Shown here: positions 45,699-56,903 of the stretch, one piece after another
Position numbering within the stretch: position 1 is the stretch's first letter
Layout of the letters: each line of letters starts with the position of its first letter
Origin: Variovorax sp. 770b2
GTDB taxonomy: Bacteria > Pseudomonadota > Gammaproteobacteria > Burkholderiales > Burkholderiaceae_C
NCBI RefSeq assembly: GCF_900115685.1
Contig: NZ_FOXJ01000001.1
Span: 3,192,627-3,256,626, forward strand
Direction: 5' to 3'
Length of the DNA: 64,000 nt
Notes under the pieces: generated by a model
The model's input: the letters and a program-made list of their open reading frames with translations, nothing else
What the model was told of the DNA's origin: nothing
Database searches by the model: none
Program-made: the position numbers and the translations under genes

Positions 45699-46883
45699 TC
45701 AGCCACCATAGAGCCAGGGCTGGTCGAGCAACCGCGCGCCGAGCGTGCGCATCGCAAGGTCGCGCCCCACGCGCATGGCGCCAGTGGCATGGAAGACCTC
45801 GCCATTGCGCCGCGCGCGCGCCTGCACCTGCGCATTGCGTTGCCAGCGCGCCTGGGCGTAGCGCGCAAAGGCGGCGGGCACGTCGGCCGCACCGGCGTCG
45901 CCCAGCGCATCGGCCAGCGCGGCCGCATCCTCGATCGCCATGCCGGCGCCCTGCGCGAGGTACGGCACCATCGGGTGCGCCGCGTCGCCCACCAGCGCGA
46001 CGCGCTCGTGCGCCATGTCGGCGGCAGAGGTCAACGGCGCGCGGTCGCTGAGCGACCAGGCGCGCCAGCCGGGCATCGCTTCGAGCAATGCCTGCAGGCG
46101 GCCGCTGCTGCGGCCCGTGGCCTGTTGCAGGGCCGCGATGCTGCTGGACTGGTCCCAGTCGCGCGCATCGCCGGCCGGCGCGGATTCGGCGATCACCACC
46201 ACGTTGAGCCAGTCGCCGCCACGCACCGGGTACGCCACGGCATGCAGGTGCGGGCCCAACCACACGTCGACCTGCCGGCGCCGCAGCGCCGCGGGCAGGT
46301 CGGACTGCAAGGCCAATGCGCGCCAGGCCGTATGGCCGGTCACGCGCGGTGGCTCCGCGGCGGCGGGCGTGTCGAGTTGGCGCCGCACCATGCTCCAGAG
46401 GCCGTCGGCGCCCACGAGCGCCTCGCCCTCCCAGGCGCGGGCGTCGGTGCTCGAAACGCACACCAGGTCGTCGCTGGTCTCGACCTGCCTGATCTGCGCC
46501 GCGGTGACCAACGTGCCGGTGCCGCGCGCGCGCACCGCTTCGAGGAGCAGCGCATGCAGGTCGGCGCGGTGCACGCAGAAGTAAGGGGCGCCGTAACGCT
46601 GCTGCATCGCGTCGCCCAGCGGCAGGCGGGCCAGCACGGCATCGCTGTCGGCGCTGTGGACCACCAATGCATCGGGGCGCGCCGCGATCTTTGCGAGGCC
46701 CTGAGCGAGGTCCAGTTGCTGAAGACGCCGCGTGACGTTGGGACCGAGCTGCACGCCGGCCCCGATCTCGCCGAAGACCGCCGCCTGCTCGAAGACATCG
46801 GCGCGGTGCCGGCCCCGCGAAAGCGCCAGCGCCGTGGCCAGCCCCCCGATGCCGCCTCCGGCGACGAGGATGTGCGTGGGCAT
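45699..46883 (-). CDS. FAD-dependent monooxygenase (salicylate hydroxylase-like)
   Basis: A 394-residue group A flavoprotein hydroxylase. The FAD dinucleotide motif is ILVAGGGIGGLATALALSRG. VFEQAAVFGEIGAGVQLGPN and the second FAD motif VALVGDAAHPMVPYLAQGAG place it with 3-hydroxybenzoate 6-hydroxylase and salicylate hydroxylase. It would hydroxylate an aromatic acid with NAD(P)H and oxygen. It lies alone, convergent with the SMI1-like gene, and a long hairpin lies upstream of its start, so its promoter must be close to or within that element. Confidence 0.88.
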   Translation of the reverse strand: MPTHILVAGGGIGGLATALALSRGRHRADVFEQAAVFGEIGAGVQLGPNVTRRLQQLDLAQGLAKIAARPDALVVHSADSDAVLARLPLGDAMQQRYGAPYFCVHRADLHALLLEAVRARGTGTLVTAAQIRQVETSDDLVCVSSTDARAWEGEALVGADGLWSMVRRQLDTPAAAEPPRVTGHTAWRALALQSDLPAALRRRQVDVWLGPHLHAVAYPVRGGDWLNVVVIAESAPAGDARDWDQSSSIAALQQATGRSSGRLQALLEAMPGWRAWSLSDRAPLTSAADMAHERVALVGDAAHPMVPYLAQGAGMAIEDAAALADALGDAGAADVPAAFARYAQARWQRNAQVQARARRNGEVFHATGAMRVGRDLAMRTLGARLLDQPWLYGG

Positions 46884-46923
46884 CGGCTCAGAGGCTGGGA
46901 GGTAATTCGGCGTGACCGAGCAG

Positions 46924-47016
46924 CCCCCGCAAACTGCCCCAACCAAAGCGCGAAGCACAGCCATAGCTCGGGCTATGGCGAGCATTTGCAACGCGAAGTG
47001 GGGCCATTTGCGGGGG
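46924..47016. repeat. Nested long inverted repeat (about 93 bp)
   Basis: The outer arms (46924-46940 and 47000-47016) are 17 bp long and match at 15 positions. They enclose a perfect inner stem GCCATAGC/GCTATGGC (46960-46967 and 46972-46979) with a TCGG loop. It fills the space between the Cys-rich gene of the feo operon and the FAD monooxygenase gene. It may be a dispersed palindromic (REP/BIME-like) element that also terminates the feo transcript. Confidence 0.55.
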
Positions 47017-47049
47017 ATGAGCGGTCATGCCGGATTGCCTCTCAGCCTC

Positions 47050-47328
47050 TCAGCTGTTCGAGAGGGCCTTGTCGGCTTGCGTGGCGTTGGTGTTGCCGGG
47101 CTTCTTGGGGGCGCAGCTGCCGCAGGTGTCGCACGAACCGCAACCCGAGGTCTTGGCGAGCGATGCGGCCAGCTGGTTGGCGCGCTCCTGGTCGACCAGG
47201 CCCGCGCGCTGCGAGCCGGCCGCGAGCTTGTGCGCTGCGCTGCGCCGCCAGCCAGCGGGCATCCAGCGCCAGACCGCGTAGAACGCGGCCGCCGCGACGA
47301 TCAATCCGACGATCAGTTGTTGTGCCAT
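47050..47328 (-). CDS. Small Cys-rich membrane protein of the feo operon
   Basis: A 92-residue protein with one N-terminal membrane helix (QQLIVGLIVAAAAFYAVWRW), a basic linker and a cysteine cluster CGSCDTCGSC near residue 72, then a Lys/Asn/Thr tail. It resembles the short Cys-rich membrane proteins often encoded after feoB (FeoB-associated or DUF6587-like). The cysteines could bind iron or an Fe-S cluster at the membrane. It follows feoB by 34 bp on the same strand. Confidence 0.75.
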   Translation of the reverse strand: MAQQLIVGLIVAAAAFYAVWRWMPAGWRRSAAHKLAAGSQRAGLVDQERANQLAASLAKTSGCGSCDTCGSCAPKKPGNTNATQADKALSNS

Positions 47329-47362
47329 TTTTTCTTCAAACCTTTCAGCGCCGGGAGCGGTT

Positions 47363-49258
47363 TTAACCCGCGCCCAGTGCCACTGCAACGTGATAGGTGA
47401 TGAAGCACGCTGCATAGGCCAGGGCAAACAGGTAGCCCGCCATGATCCACACGTACTTCCACGAGGCCGTCTCGCGCTTCACGGCGGCCAGCGTCGAGAT
47501 GCACTGCGGCGCGAACACGTACCAGACCAAGAGCGACAGCGCCGTCGCCAGCGACCAGCTGCCGGCGATCAGCGGCTCCAGCGCACCGGCCACGTCGTCG
47601 CCGGTGGCCGAGAGCGCGTACACCGTGCCCAGCGCGCCCACCGCCACTTCGCGCGCCGCCATGCCGGGCACCAGCGCGATCGAGATCTGCCAGTTGAAAC
47701 CGATGGGCGCGAAGATGTATTCGAGCCCGCGCCCGATCATGCCGGCCAGGCTGTACTGGATGGCCGGGCCGGTCGCGCCTTCGGGCGGCGACGGGAAGGT
47801 CGAGAGGAACCACAGCAGGATCGTGAGCGTGAGGATGATCGTGCCCACGCGCTGGAGGAAGATCCACGCTCGTTCATAAAGTCCCACAACCAGGTTTCGA
47901 GGGTTCGGCCAGCGGTAGGCGGGCAACTCCATCAGGAGCGGCGAGTGCTGCGCGTTGTCGCGAAAGCGCTTCATCACCCAGGCCACGGCCATCGCCGAGA
48001 CGATGCCGAACACGTACAGCGCAAAGAGAACCACGCCCTGCAGGTTGAAGACGCCGCCCACGGTGCGCGCCGGAATGAACGCCGCAATGAGCAGCGCATA
48101 CACCGGCAGCCGCGCCGAACAGGTCATGAGCGGCGCGATCATGATGGTGGTGATGCGGTCGCGCCAGTTGCTGATGGTGCGCGTGGCCATCACGCCCGGA
48201 ATGGCGCAGGCGAAGCTGGAGAGCAGCGGAATGAACGAGCGGCCCGACAGGCCCACGGTGCCCATCACGCGGTCGAGCAGGAAGGCCGCGCGCGGCAGGT
48301 AGCCCGAATCTTCGAGCGCGAGGATGAACAGGAACAGGATCAGGATCTGCGGCAGAAACACGATCACGCCGCCCACGCCGGCGATCACGCCGTCCACCAG
48401 CAGGCTCTGCAGCATGCCTTCGGGGATGGCCGTCTTGAGCAGGCCGCCGAGCGCCTCGGTGCCGGCCTTGATGGCGTCCATGGGCACGTTGGCCCAGCTG
48501 AACACGGCCTGGAACATCAGGAACATCGTGACGGCCAGCACCACCATGCCCCAGACCGGATGCATCACCACGCGGTCGATGCGGTCGCTGGTGGCCAGGC
48601 TGCCGACCGGCTCGGTCACCGCCAGGCCGAGGATGCGGCGCACCTCGCGCTGCGTGGCGAGCACGTCGTCCAGACCCGGCGCCTGCCAGGGCTGCGGCGC
48701 GGCGGCGGCGACCGGGGCGTCGAGCGCTTCGAGCAGGTTCTTCGCACCGCCGGTGTGGACGCCGACGGTTTCGAGCACCGGCACGCCCAGTTCGCGCGAG
48801 AGCACGGCGGTGTCCACCGCAATGCCCTGCTTCTTGGCCATGTCGGTCATGTTGAGCGCGACCACCATCGGCAGGCCGAGCTTCTTCGCCTCGAGCACCA
48901 GGCGCAGGTTCAGGCGCAGGTTGGTCGCGTCGGTCACGCACACCAGGAGGTCGGGCAGGGCCTCGTTGCTCTGGCCGGTGACGATGTCGCGGGTGACGGC
49001 CTCGTCGGCGCTGAGCGCATTCAGGCTGTAGGCGCCCGGCAGGTCGAGCACGAAGACGCGGCGGCCCGTGGGGGTACGGAGCGTGCCTTCCTTGCGCTCG
49101 ACGGTCACGCCGGCGTAGTTGGCGACCTTCTGGCGGCTGCCGGTCAAGAGGTTGAAGAGCGCGGTCTTGCCGCAGTTCGGGTTGCCGAGCAGCGCGATGC
49201 GCCCCGGCTGGGCGGTGGGCGCGAAGCCGCCGGGTCCCTGGATGACGGCTTCAGCCAT
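47363..49258 (-). CDS. feoB: Ferrous iron transporter FeoB
   Basis: A 631-residue inner-membrane Fe(II) transporter. The cytoplasmic G domain has GNPNCGKTALFN (G1), DLPGAYSLNALSADE (G3) and NMTD (G4). The membrane part has the two gate regions, SSFACAIPGVMATRTISNWR and the later APIGFNWQISIALVPGMAAR. It is shorter than E. coli FeoB (773) but within the range of betaproteobacterial ones. The start overlaps the feoA stop by 8 bp. A Fur-like site lies upstream of feoA. Confidence 0.95.
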   Translation of the reverse strand: MAEAVIQGPGGFAPTAQPGRIALLGNPNCGKTALFNLLTGSRQKVANYAGVTVERKEGTLRTPTGRRVFVLDLPGAYSLNALSADEAVTRDIVTGQSNEALPDLLVCVTDATNLRLNLRLVLEAKKLGLPMVVALNMTDMAKKQGIAVDTAVLSRELGVPVLETVGVHTGGAKNLLEALDAPVAAAAPQPWQAPGLDDVLATQREVRRILGLAVTEPVGSLATSDRIDRVVMHPVWGMVVLAVTMFLMFQAVFSWANVPMDAIKAGTEALGGLLKTAIPEGMLQSLLVDGVIAGVGGVIVFLPQILILFLFILALEDSGYLPRAAFLLDRVMGTVGLSGRSFIPLLSSFACAIPGVMATRTISNWRDRITTIMIAPLMTCSARLPVYALLIAAFIPARTVGGVFNLQGVVLFALYVFGIVSAMAVAWVMKRFRDNAQHSPLLMELPAYRWPNPRNLVVGLYERAWIFLQRVGTIILTLTILLWFLSTFPSPPEGATGPAIQYSLAGMIGRGLEYIFAPIGFNWQISIALVPGMAAREVAVGALGTVYALSATGDDVAGALEPLIAGSWSLATALSLLVWYVFAPQCISTLAAVKRETASWKYVWIMAGYLFALAYAACFITYHVAVALGAG

Positions 49259-49556
49259 GGTTGGCGGCTCCGGGGGTGACGTGGATGAGCGCGGCCTCGT
49301 GGCGGCGCAGCGCGAAGGTGGTGTGGCCCAGGCGAACCGCCAGCGGCTCCCGGCCCGGGATGCCGCTCGCGACGATGCGCACGGCCTCGCCCGGCACGAA
49401 GCCGATTTCGGTCAGCCGCAGGACGAGCTCGCGGTCGTCCGCGCCCTCGGGGCGCGCCACGTCGAGCACGGTGGCCCACTGGTTGTTGGGAAGCTGGTCG
49501 AGGCGCAGGGCGACGGCGGTGGAGGCCGGCGCGGTGCCGAATTCGTTGGTTCGCAC
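49251..49556 (-). CDS. feoA: FeoA-family ferrous iron transport accessory protein
   Basis: A small SH3-like protein of about 101 residues: ALRLDQLPNNQWATVLDVAR, then ELVLRLTEIGFVPGEAVRIV and PLAVRLGHTTFALRRHEAAL, the standard FeoA pattern. It is needed for FeoB-dependent iron uptake. The start is uncertain; I propose a GTG at 49556, while a TTG at 49598 would add 14 residues. It overlaps feoB and is the first gene of the feo operon. Confidence 0.88.
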   Translation of the reverse strand: MRTNEFGTAPASTAVALRLDQLPNNQWATVLDVARPEGADDRELVLRLTEIGFVPGEAVRIVASGIPGREPLAVRLGHTTFALRRHEAALIHVTPGAANHG

Positions 49557-49606
49557 GGTGGGGCGGCGCCCTGGATATCCGGACGCACCTGTAAGCAAAA
49601 CCTAGA

Positions 49607-49621
49607 TGCTATCAATTCTCA
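49607..49621 (-). promoter_or_regulatory. Candidate Fur box upstream of feoA
   Basis: On the minus strand TGAGAATTGATAGCA matches the 7-1-7 Fur consensus TGATAATNATTATCA at 10 of 14 defined positions. It lies about 50 bp before the proposed feoA start, where an iron-responsive repressor would be expected. Confidence 0.35.
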
Positions 49622-49679
49622 ATTGGAAGCACCTGACTAAAGCCCTTTGACCATGCAGATTGGCACTTTTGCGGCGCAT

Positions 49680-50144
49680 TCAGGCCGAGGCCAATTCGAC
49701 GATGCGAGCAGACACCGAATCGCCATCGACGATGAGTTCGGCGACGGCGATTGGCAATTTGAATCGCCGGGGGCCGGCGCTGCCCGGGTTGACATAGAGC
49801 ACGCCGCCGCGCTCCTCGATCTTCGGTTTGTGGGAATGGCCGGAAATGACGACGCGGACGCCGGCCTCGGCGGGATCGATGTCGATCTGCGAAAGGTCGT
49901 GGATGGCGTAGATGACCACGCCGCCGACCTTCAGGAATTCCGTCTCGGCAATGCCGTCGGCCCACGGTTCCCGGTCGTTGTTGCCCCGCACGACCGTGAG
50001 CGGCGCGATGGCCGAAAGCGCTTCGAGGATGCCGGCATCGCCGATGTCCCCGCCATGCACGATGAAGTCGCTGCCCTGCAAGGCAGCCACAGCCTGCGGG
50101 CGCAGCAGGCCGTGGGTGTCGGAAATGAGCCCGACGCGGATCAA
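49680..50144 (-). CDS. YfcE/MJ0936-type metallophosphoesterase
   Basis: A 154-residue calcineurin-like phosphoesterase. The metal-binding blocks are LISDTHG (about 6-12), VHGGDIGD (29-36), RGNND (53-57) and SGHSHKP (about 100-106). Members are phosphodiesterases, often with model substrates only. It lies 15 bp after acnA on the same strand and may share its transcript; any functional link is unclear. Confidence 0.9.
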   Translation of the reverse strand: MIRVGLISDTHGLLRPQAVAALQGSDFIVHGGDIGDAGILEALSAIAPLTVVRGNNDREPWADGIAETEFLKVGGVVIYAIHDLSQIDIDPAEAGVRVVISGHSHKPKIEERGGVLYVNPGSAGPRRFKLPIAVAELIVDGDSVSARIVELASA

Positions 50145-50159
50145 GCCTTGGTCCGTAGC

Positions 50160-53027
<2,868 letters not shown>

Positions 53028-53189
53028 AGAGGAACTCCTGTTGTTTCGTGGAAGCTCCTCAAGGATAGCGGGGATCAATGTCAATCGTTGTAGTCGGTCT
53101 TCCCTGCCGCGCTCTCTCCGCGCTATGTTCCTCATGGCGAGAAATGCCGGGTAGACCGGCGTTGCCGGCACCTCTCGCGTCGCCTGCGT

Positions 53190-53603
53190 TCAGGCCAGCG
53201 CCATGCCGGCGCGGCCGCGGGTGCGGCGAAGGCCGGTCCATTGCAGCTCGGCCAGCACGACCACGCACACGGCCTGCGCAAGCACCCAGGCCACGCCCAG
53301 CGCAGTGACCGCGAACATGCCGCTCACCAACAAGGCGATGCAGGCCACGGCCCAGCCGAAATTGCCGGCGACCACCAGGCCGATCAGCGTGCGCGGCGAC
53401 GTGGCGCGGCTGGCCATGAAGGCGGCGAGCGCCGCATACGCCAGCAGGAACACGCCGGTGCCCATGAGCAGCGCCGCGGGCAGCCCGGTGAGCCCTGCCA
53501 GCGCGTCGGTGAATGCCACCTGCAGTGCACCGGTCGCGGCGCAGGAGGCGGCGTCGGCCCACATCACGTGGGGCAGGAAGCGGGGGGAAGTGAAGACGGA
53601 CAT
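53190..53603 (-). CDS. Small four-helix membrane protein of unknown function
   Basis: A 137-residue hydrophobic protein with four probable membrane helices (ADAASCAATGALQVAF; AALLMGTGVFLLAYAALAAF; TLIGLVVAGNFGWAVACIAL; FAVTALGVAWVLAQAVCVVV). I do not recognise a named family. A strong AAGGAG ribosome site precedes its start, and immediately upstream of that lie two adjacent palindromes. The divergent neighbour is an XRE/MmyB-type regulator, which probably controls it. Confidence 0.75.
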   Translation of the reverse strand: MSVFTSPRFLPHVMWADAASCAATGALQVAFTDALAGLTGLPAALLMGTGVFLLAYAALAAFMASRATSPRTLIGLVVAGNFGWAVACIALLVSGMFAVTALGVAWVLAQAVCVVVLAELQWTGLRRTRGRAGMALA

Positions 53604-53617
53604 GTGAATCTCCTTGG

Positions 53618-53638
53618 GGTGATCACCGGGTGATCACT
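53618..53638. promoter_or_regulatory. Twin palindromic operator between the membrane protein and HTH regulator genes
   Basis: The perfect palindrome GGTGATCACC (53618-53627) is followed after one base by GGTGATCACT (53629-53638). Both are centred on TGATCA and spaced 11 bp apart, one helical turn. The site lies 15 bp before the start of the membrane protein gene, next to its ribosome site, so binding would block its transcription. Confidence 0.6.
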
Positions 53639-53758
53639 GGGTGGATACGCCGCAAGCCAGTCCTGCCGCGTTGGAGCCAATGATTCCGCGGGCCATGCAC
53701 CGCGTCGATGACCTGGGAGGTCATGGCGCCGCGCCGCCGCCACGCCAGAATGCGGGCC

Positions 53759-54607
53759 ATGAACACCACCCGCAGCACCCATTCGTCCAAAGCCAGCCAG
53801 CCCGGCGCGCGCGATCCGTTCGGCGCGCACCTGCGGCACTGGCGCACGCACCGGCGCCTGAGCCAGCTCGACCTGGCGCAGGAGGCCGAGGTCTCGACCC
53901 GGCACCTGAGCTACGTGGAAACCGGCCGCGCCACGCCCAGCCGCGAGATGGTGCTGCGCCTGGCCGAGCGGCTGGAAGTGCCGCTGCGCGAGCGCAATGC
54001 GCTGCTGGTGGCCGCGGGCTTCGCGCCGATGTACCGGCAGCGCTCGCTCGACGATCCGGCGCTGGCTTCGGCCCGGCGCGCGGTGGACCTGGTGCTCAAG
54101 GGCCACGAACCCTTCCCCGCGCTCGCAGTCGACCGCCACTGGAACCTCGTGGCCCACAACGCGCTGGTGCCGATGCTCATGGCCGGCGCGGCGGCCGAGC
54201 TGGTGGCACCGCCCGTCAACGTGCTGCGCCTGAGCCTGCACCCCGACGGCCTGGCCTCGCGCATCGCCAACTTCGCGCAATGGCGCACCCACCTCCTCGA
54301 ACGGCTGCAGCAGCAAATTGCCGCGACGGGCGATGCCGTGCTGCAGGCGCTGCACGACGAACTGGAGGCCTTTCCCACCCCCAGCGTGAGCCACGATGCG
54401 CCCGCGACGGACACGGAGCTTTCAGGCGTGGTCGTGCCTTTTCAGCTCGTCACGCCCCATGGGGTGCTCAGCTTCATCAGCACCACGACGATCTTCGGCA
54501 CGCCGGTCGATGTCACGTTGCAGGAACTGGCGGTGGAGTCGTTCTTTCCGGCCGATGCGCAGACGGCGGCGGCACTGGTGGAGATGGCGAAGCAAGCGGC
54601 GGCGTGA
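53759..54607 (+). CDS. XRE-family regulator with MmyB-like ligand domain
   Basis: A 282-residue regulator. The N-terminal HTH_3 domain (about residues 20-80) reads FGAHLRHWRTHRRLSQLDLA, then VSTRHLSYVETGRATPSREM. The C-terminal part (about 95-260) has DLVLKGHEPFPALAVDRHWN and resembles the MmyB-type (MLTR) ligand-binding domain, a PAS-like fold reported to bind fatty acids in related proteins. It is divergent from the small membrane protein gene. Its 3' end overlaps the convergent acyl-CoA dehydrogenase gene by 95 bp. Confidence 0.85.
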   Translation: MNTTRSTHSSKASQPGARDPFGAHLRHWRTHRRLSQLDLAQEAEVSTRHLSYVETGRATPSREMVLRLAERLEVPLRERNALLVAAGFAPMYRQRSLDDPALASARRAVDLVLKGHEPFPALAVDRHWNLVAHNALVPMLMAGAAAELVAPPVNVLRLSLHPDGLASRIANFAQWRTHLLERLQQQIAATGDAVLQALHDELEAFPTPSVSHDAPATDTELSGVVVPFQLVTPHGVLSFISTTTIFGTPVDVTLQELAVESFFPADAQTAAALVEMAKQAAA

Positions 54608-56771
54608 GGCTCACATCCTTGGCTTTCTGCGCCGACGGGCCTTCGAAGTCGTCCACCTGGATGACCTTGTCGGCGGCTCGCAGATAGGCCAGCGCAAGTT
54701 CCGGATCGGGCGCCGAACGCGCAGCCTCTTCCAGCGAATTCGTGCGGCGCAGCACCTTGTTGAGCGCGGCCGTCGTGTCGCCCAGTTGTGCGCCCAGTTC
54801 CATCGCGTGCATCAGGTCGCGCAGGCCGCCGGCCGCCGGTTCGCTGAGGTCGGGCGCCAGGCGCTCGACGATGCGCGGGTTCGTGCGCAGCAGGTCCGCG
54901 AGTTCGATGAGCTGCACATCGCGCAGAGGCGCCAGGTGCGCGGTACGGCGCAGCACCAGCGCACCGATCACGCGCCGGCCGGCCGTCGGCAGGTTGGCAT
55001 ACAGGTCGCGCAGGATCTTGCCGGCCTCGTCGAGTTGCAGCCGGATCGCGGCCTGCGCAAACGGCAGCAGCTCGGGCGCCGCGTCGACGCGATAGCGCCA
55101 GACGCACGCGCTCGCCAGGTACAGGTGCGCCAGCACGTCGCCCAGGCGCGCGGACAGCAGCTCCATGCGCTTGAGCTTGCCGCCGAGCATGCCCATCGCG
55201 AGGTCGGCGGTAAGCGCGTACTTGGCGCTCATGCGCGCGATGAGCCGCGCCTCGCGCGCCAGCGCTTCGGGCGGCGTGCCGAGCACCGGCGCACCGAAGA
55301 GGCTGTGCCACAGGTTCACCATCACGTGCTTGCCGTGCGCGATGAGCGCCCTGCCGAGCGCTTTTTCGTCGTTCGCCTGCACGGCCGCCATCTCGTCGAG
55401 CACATGCGGATGGCAGCGCACCGCGCCCTGCCCGAACACGATGAGCGCGCGCGTGAGGATGTTCGCGCCCTCCACCGTGATCGCGATCGGCGCCTGCCGG
55501 TAGGCCACGCCCAGCAGGTTCGACGGGCCCGAGATGATCCCCTTGCCCCCGAGGATGTCCATGCCGTGGTTGACCGCGCGGCGCCCCGCCTCGGTCAGAT
55601 GCACCTTCAGGATCGCGCTCGCCACGCTGGGCCGCTCGCCCTTGTCGAGCGCGGCGGCCGTGAAGCGGCGCGCCGCATCGCTCGCGTAGAGCTCAGCCGA
55701 CATCTGCGCGACCAGCCCCGCGATCGCATGGAATTTGCCGACCGGCAGGCCGAACTGCTCGCGGATCTGGCCGTAGCCGTTGCTCACGTACAGCGCCGTC
55801 TGCTGCATCGCCGAGCCGAGCGCGGGCAGCGAAATCGCGCGTCCCGCGGCCAGGCATTCCATCAGCATGCGCCAGCCCTGGCCGACCTGTTTCTCGCCGC
55901 CGATGATCCAGTCCATCGGCACGAAGACCTGGCGCCCGTGGATCGGTCCGTTCATGAAGGCGCTGTCCATCGGACGATGGCGCCGGCCGATCTCCATGCC
56001 CTCGTGCGGCACGGGAATCAGCGCGCAGGTGATGCCCAGGTCGCGCTGGCCCTCGAGCCGGCTCTGGTCGACGGCGTGGAAGGCCAGGCCCACCACGGTG
56101 GCAACGGGCGCGAGCGTGATGTAGCGCTTGTCGAAATCGACCAGGAAGCCGCGCGTCGGCTTTCCCTCGAACTCGCGCTCGACCACCACGCCGCGATCGG
56201 GAATCGACGCGGCATCGGAGCCGGCATAGGGCGAGGTCAGTCCGAAGCACGGCAGCTCGCGGCCATCGGCCAGGCGCGGCAGGTAGTGCTCTTTCTGCGC
56301 GTCGGTGCCGTAGCGCAGCAGCAGTTCGGCCGGGCCGAGCGAGTTGGGCACCATCACCGTGACGGCCGTGGCGACGTTCACCGTGGCGATGCGCGCGACC
56401 ACCGTGGCGTGTGCGTAGTGGCCGAAGCCGAGCCCGCCGAACTCCTGGGGAATGATCATTCCGAAGAAGCGCTTTTCCCGCAGGAAACGCCACACCTCGG
56501 CCGGCAGGTCGTGCGCCTGGTCGATGGCATGGTCGTCCAGCATGTGGCAGAGCGCCCGCACCTCGTTGTGCAGGAAGGCCTGCTCGCGCTCGGTGAGCTG
56601 GTTGGGGCCCATGGCCGTGAGCGCATCGAAGTCCGGGTGGCCCGCGAAGAGCTGGCCTTCGAAACCGACGGTGCCGGCCTCCAGTGCGGCCCGCTCGGTA
56701 TCGCCCAGCGGCGGCAGCGCCTTCGAGAACGGCTGCATGGCCCAGCGGCCGATCAGTGAAGCCAGGGGCAT
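54513..56771 (-). CDS. Acyl-CoA dehydrogenase, FadE-like
   Basis: A 752-residue acyl-CoA dehydrogenase. The flavin and substrate regions include CFGLTSPYAGSDAASIPDRG, FVPMDWIIGGEKQVGQGWRM and the GKGIISGPSNLLGVAYRQAP stretch. FadE-type proteins have an additional C-terminal domain of about 250 residues, present here. It carries out the first oxidation of fatty-acid beta-oxidation. The last 25 residues are Pro/Ser/Thr-rich, encoded opposite the end of the HTH regulator gene, and may be a recent extension. AAGGAG lies 5 nt before the ATG. Confidence 0.88.
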   Translation of the reverse strand: MPLASLIGRWAMQPFSKALPPLGDTERAALEAGTVGFEGQLFAGHPDFDALTAMGPNQLTEREQAFLHNEVRALCHMLDDHAIDQAHDLPAEVWRFLREKRFFGMIIPQEFGGLGFGHYAHATVVARIATVNVATAVTVMVPNSLGPAELLLRYGTDAQKEHYLPRLADGRELPCFGLTSPYAGSDAASIPDRGVVVEREFEGKPTRGFLVDFDKRYITLAPVATVVGLAFHAVDQSRLEGQRDLGITCALIPVPHEGMEIGRRHRPMDSAFMNGPIHGRQVFVPMDWIIGGEKQVGQGWRMLMECLAAGRAISLPALGSAMQQTALYVSNGYGQIREQFGLPVGKFHAIAGLVAQMSAELYASDAARRFTAAALDKGERPSVASAILKVHLTEAGRRAVNHGMDILGGKGIISGPSNLLGVAYRQAPIAITVEGANILTRALIVFGQGAVRCHPHVLDEMAAVQANDEKALGRALIAHGKHVMVNLWHSLFGAPVLGTPPEALAREARLIARMSAKYALTADLAMGMLGGKLKRMELLSARLGDVLAHLYLASACVWRYRVDAAPELLPFAQAAIRLQLDEAGKILRDLYANLPTAGRRVIGALVLRRTAHLAPLRDVQLIELADLLRTNPRIVERLAPDLSEPAAGGLRDLMHAMELGAQLGDTTAALNKVLRRTNSLEEAARSAPDPELALAYLRAADKVIQVDDFEGPSAQKAKDVSLTPPLASPSPPVPPPSAHRPERTTPPPVPAT

Positions 56772-56903
56772 CGGGTCTCCTTCGCCGCGACGGATGCGCG
56801 GATCAGGACCATTGTTGCGCCGCGCCCCGCGTGCGTGGGGCCAGTGAAGGACGGCCCTGCGTGTCGGATTCGGGCCCGCCCCGGCGGCGGCGCGAGTGAC
56901 CGG

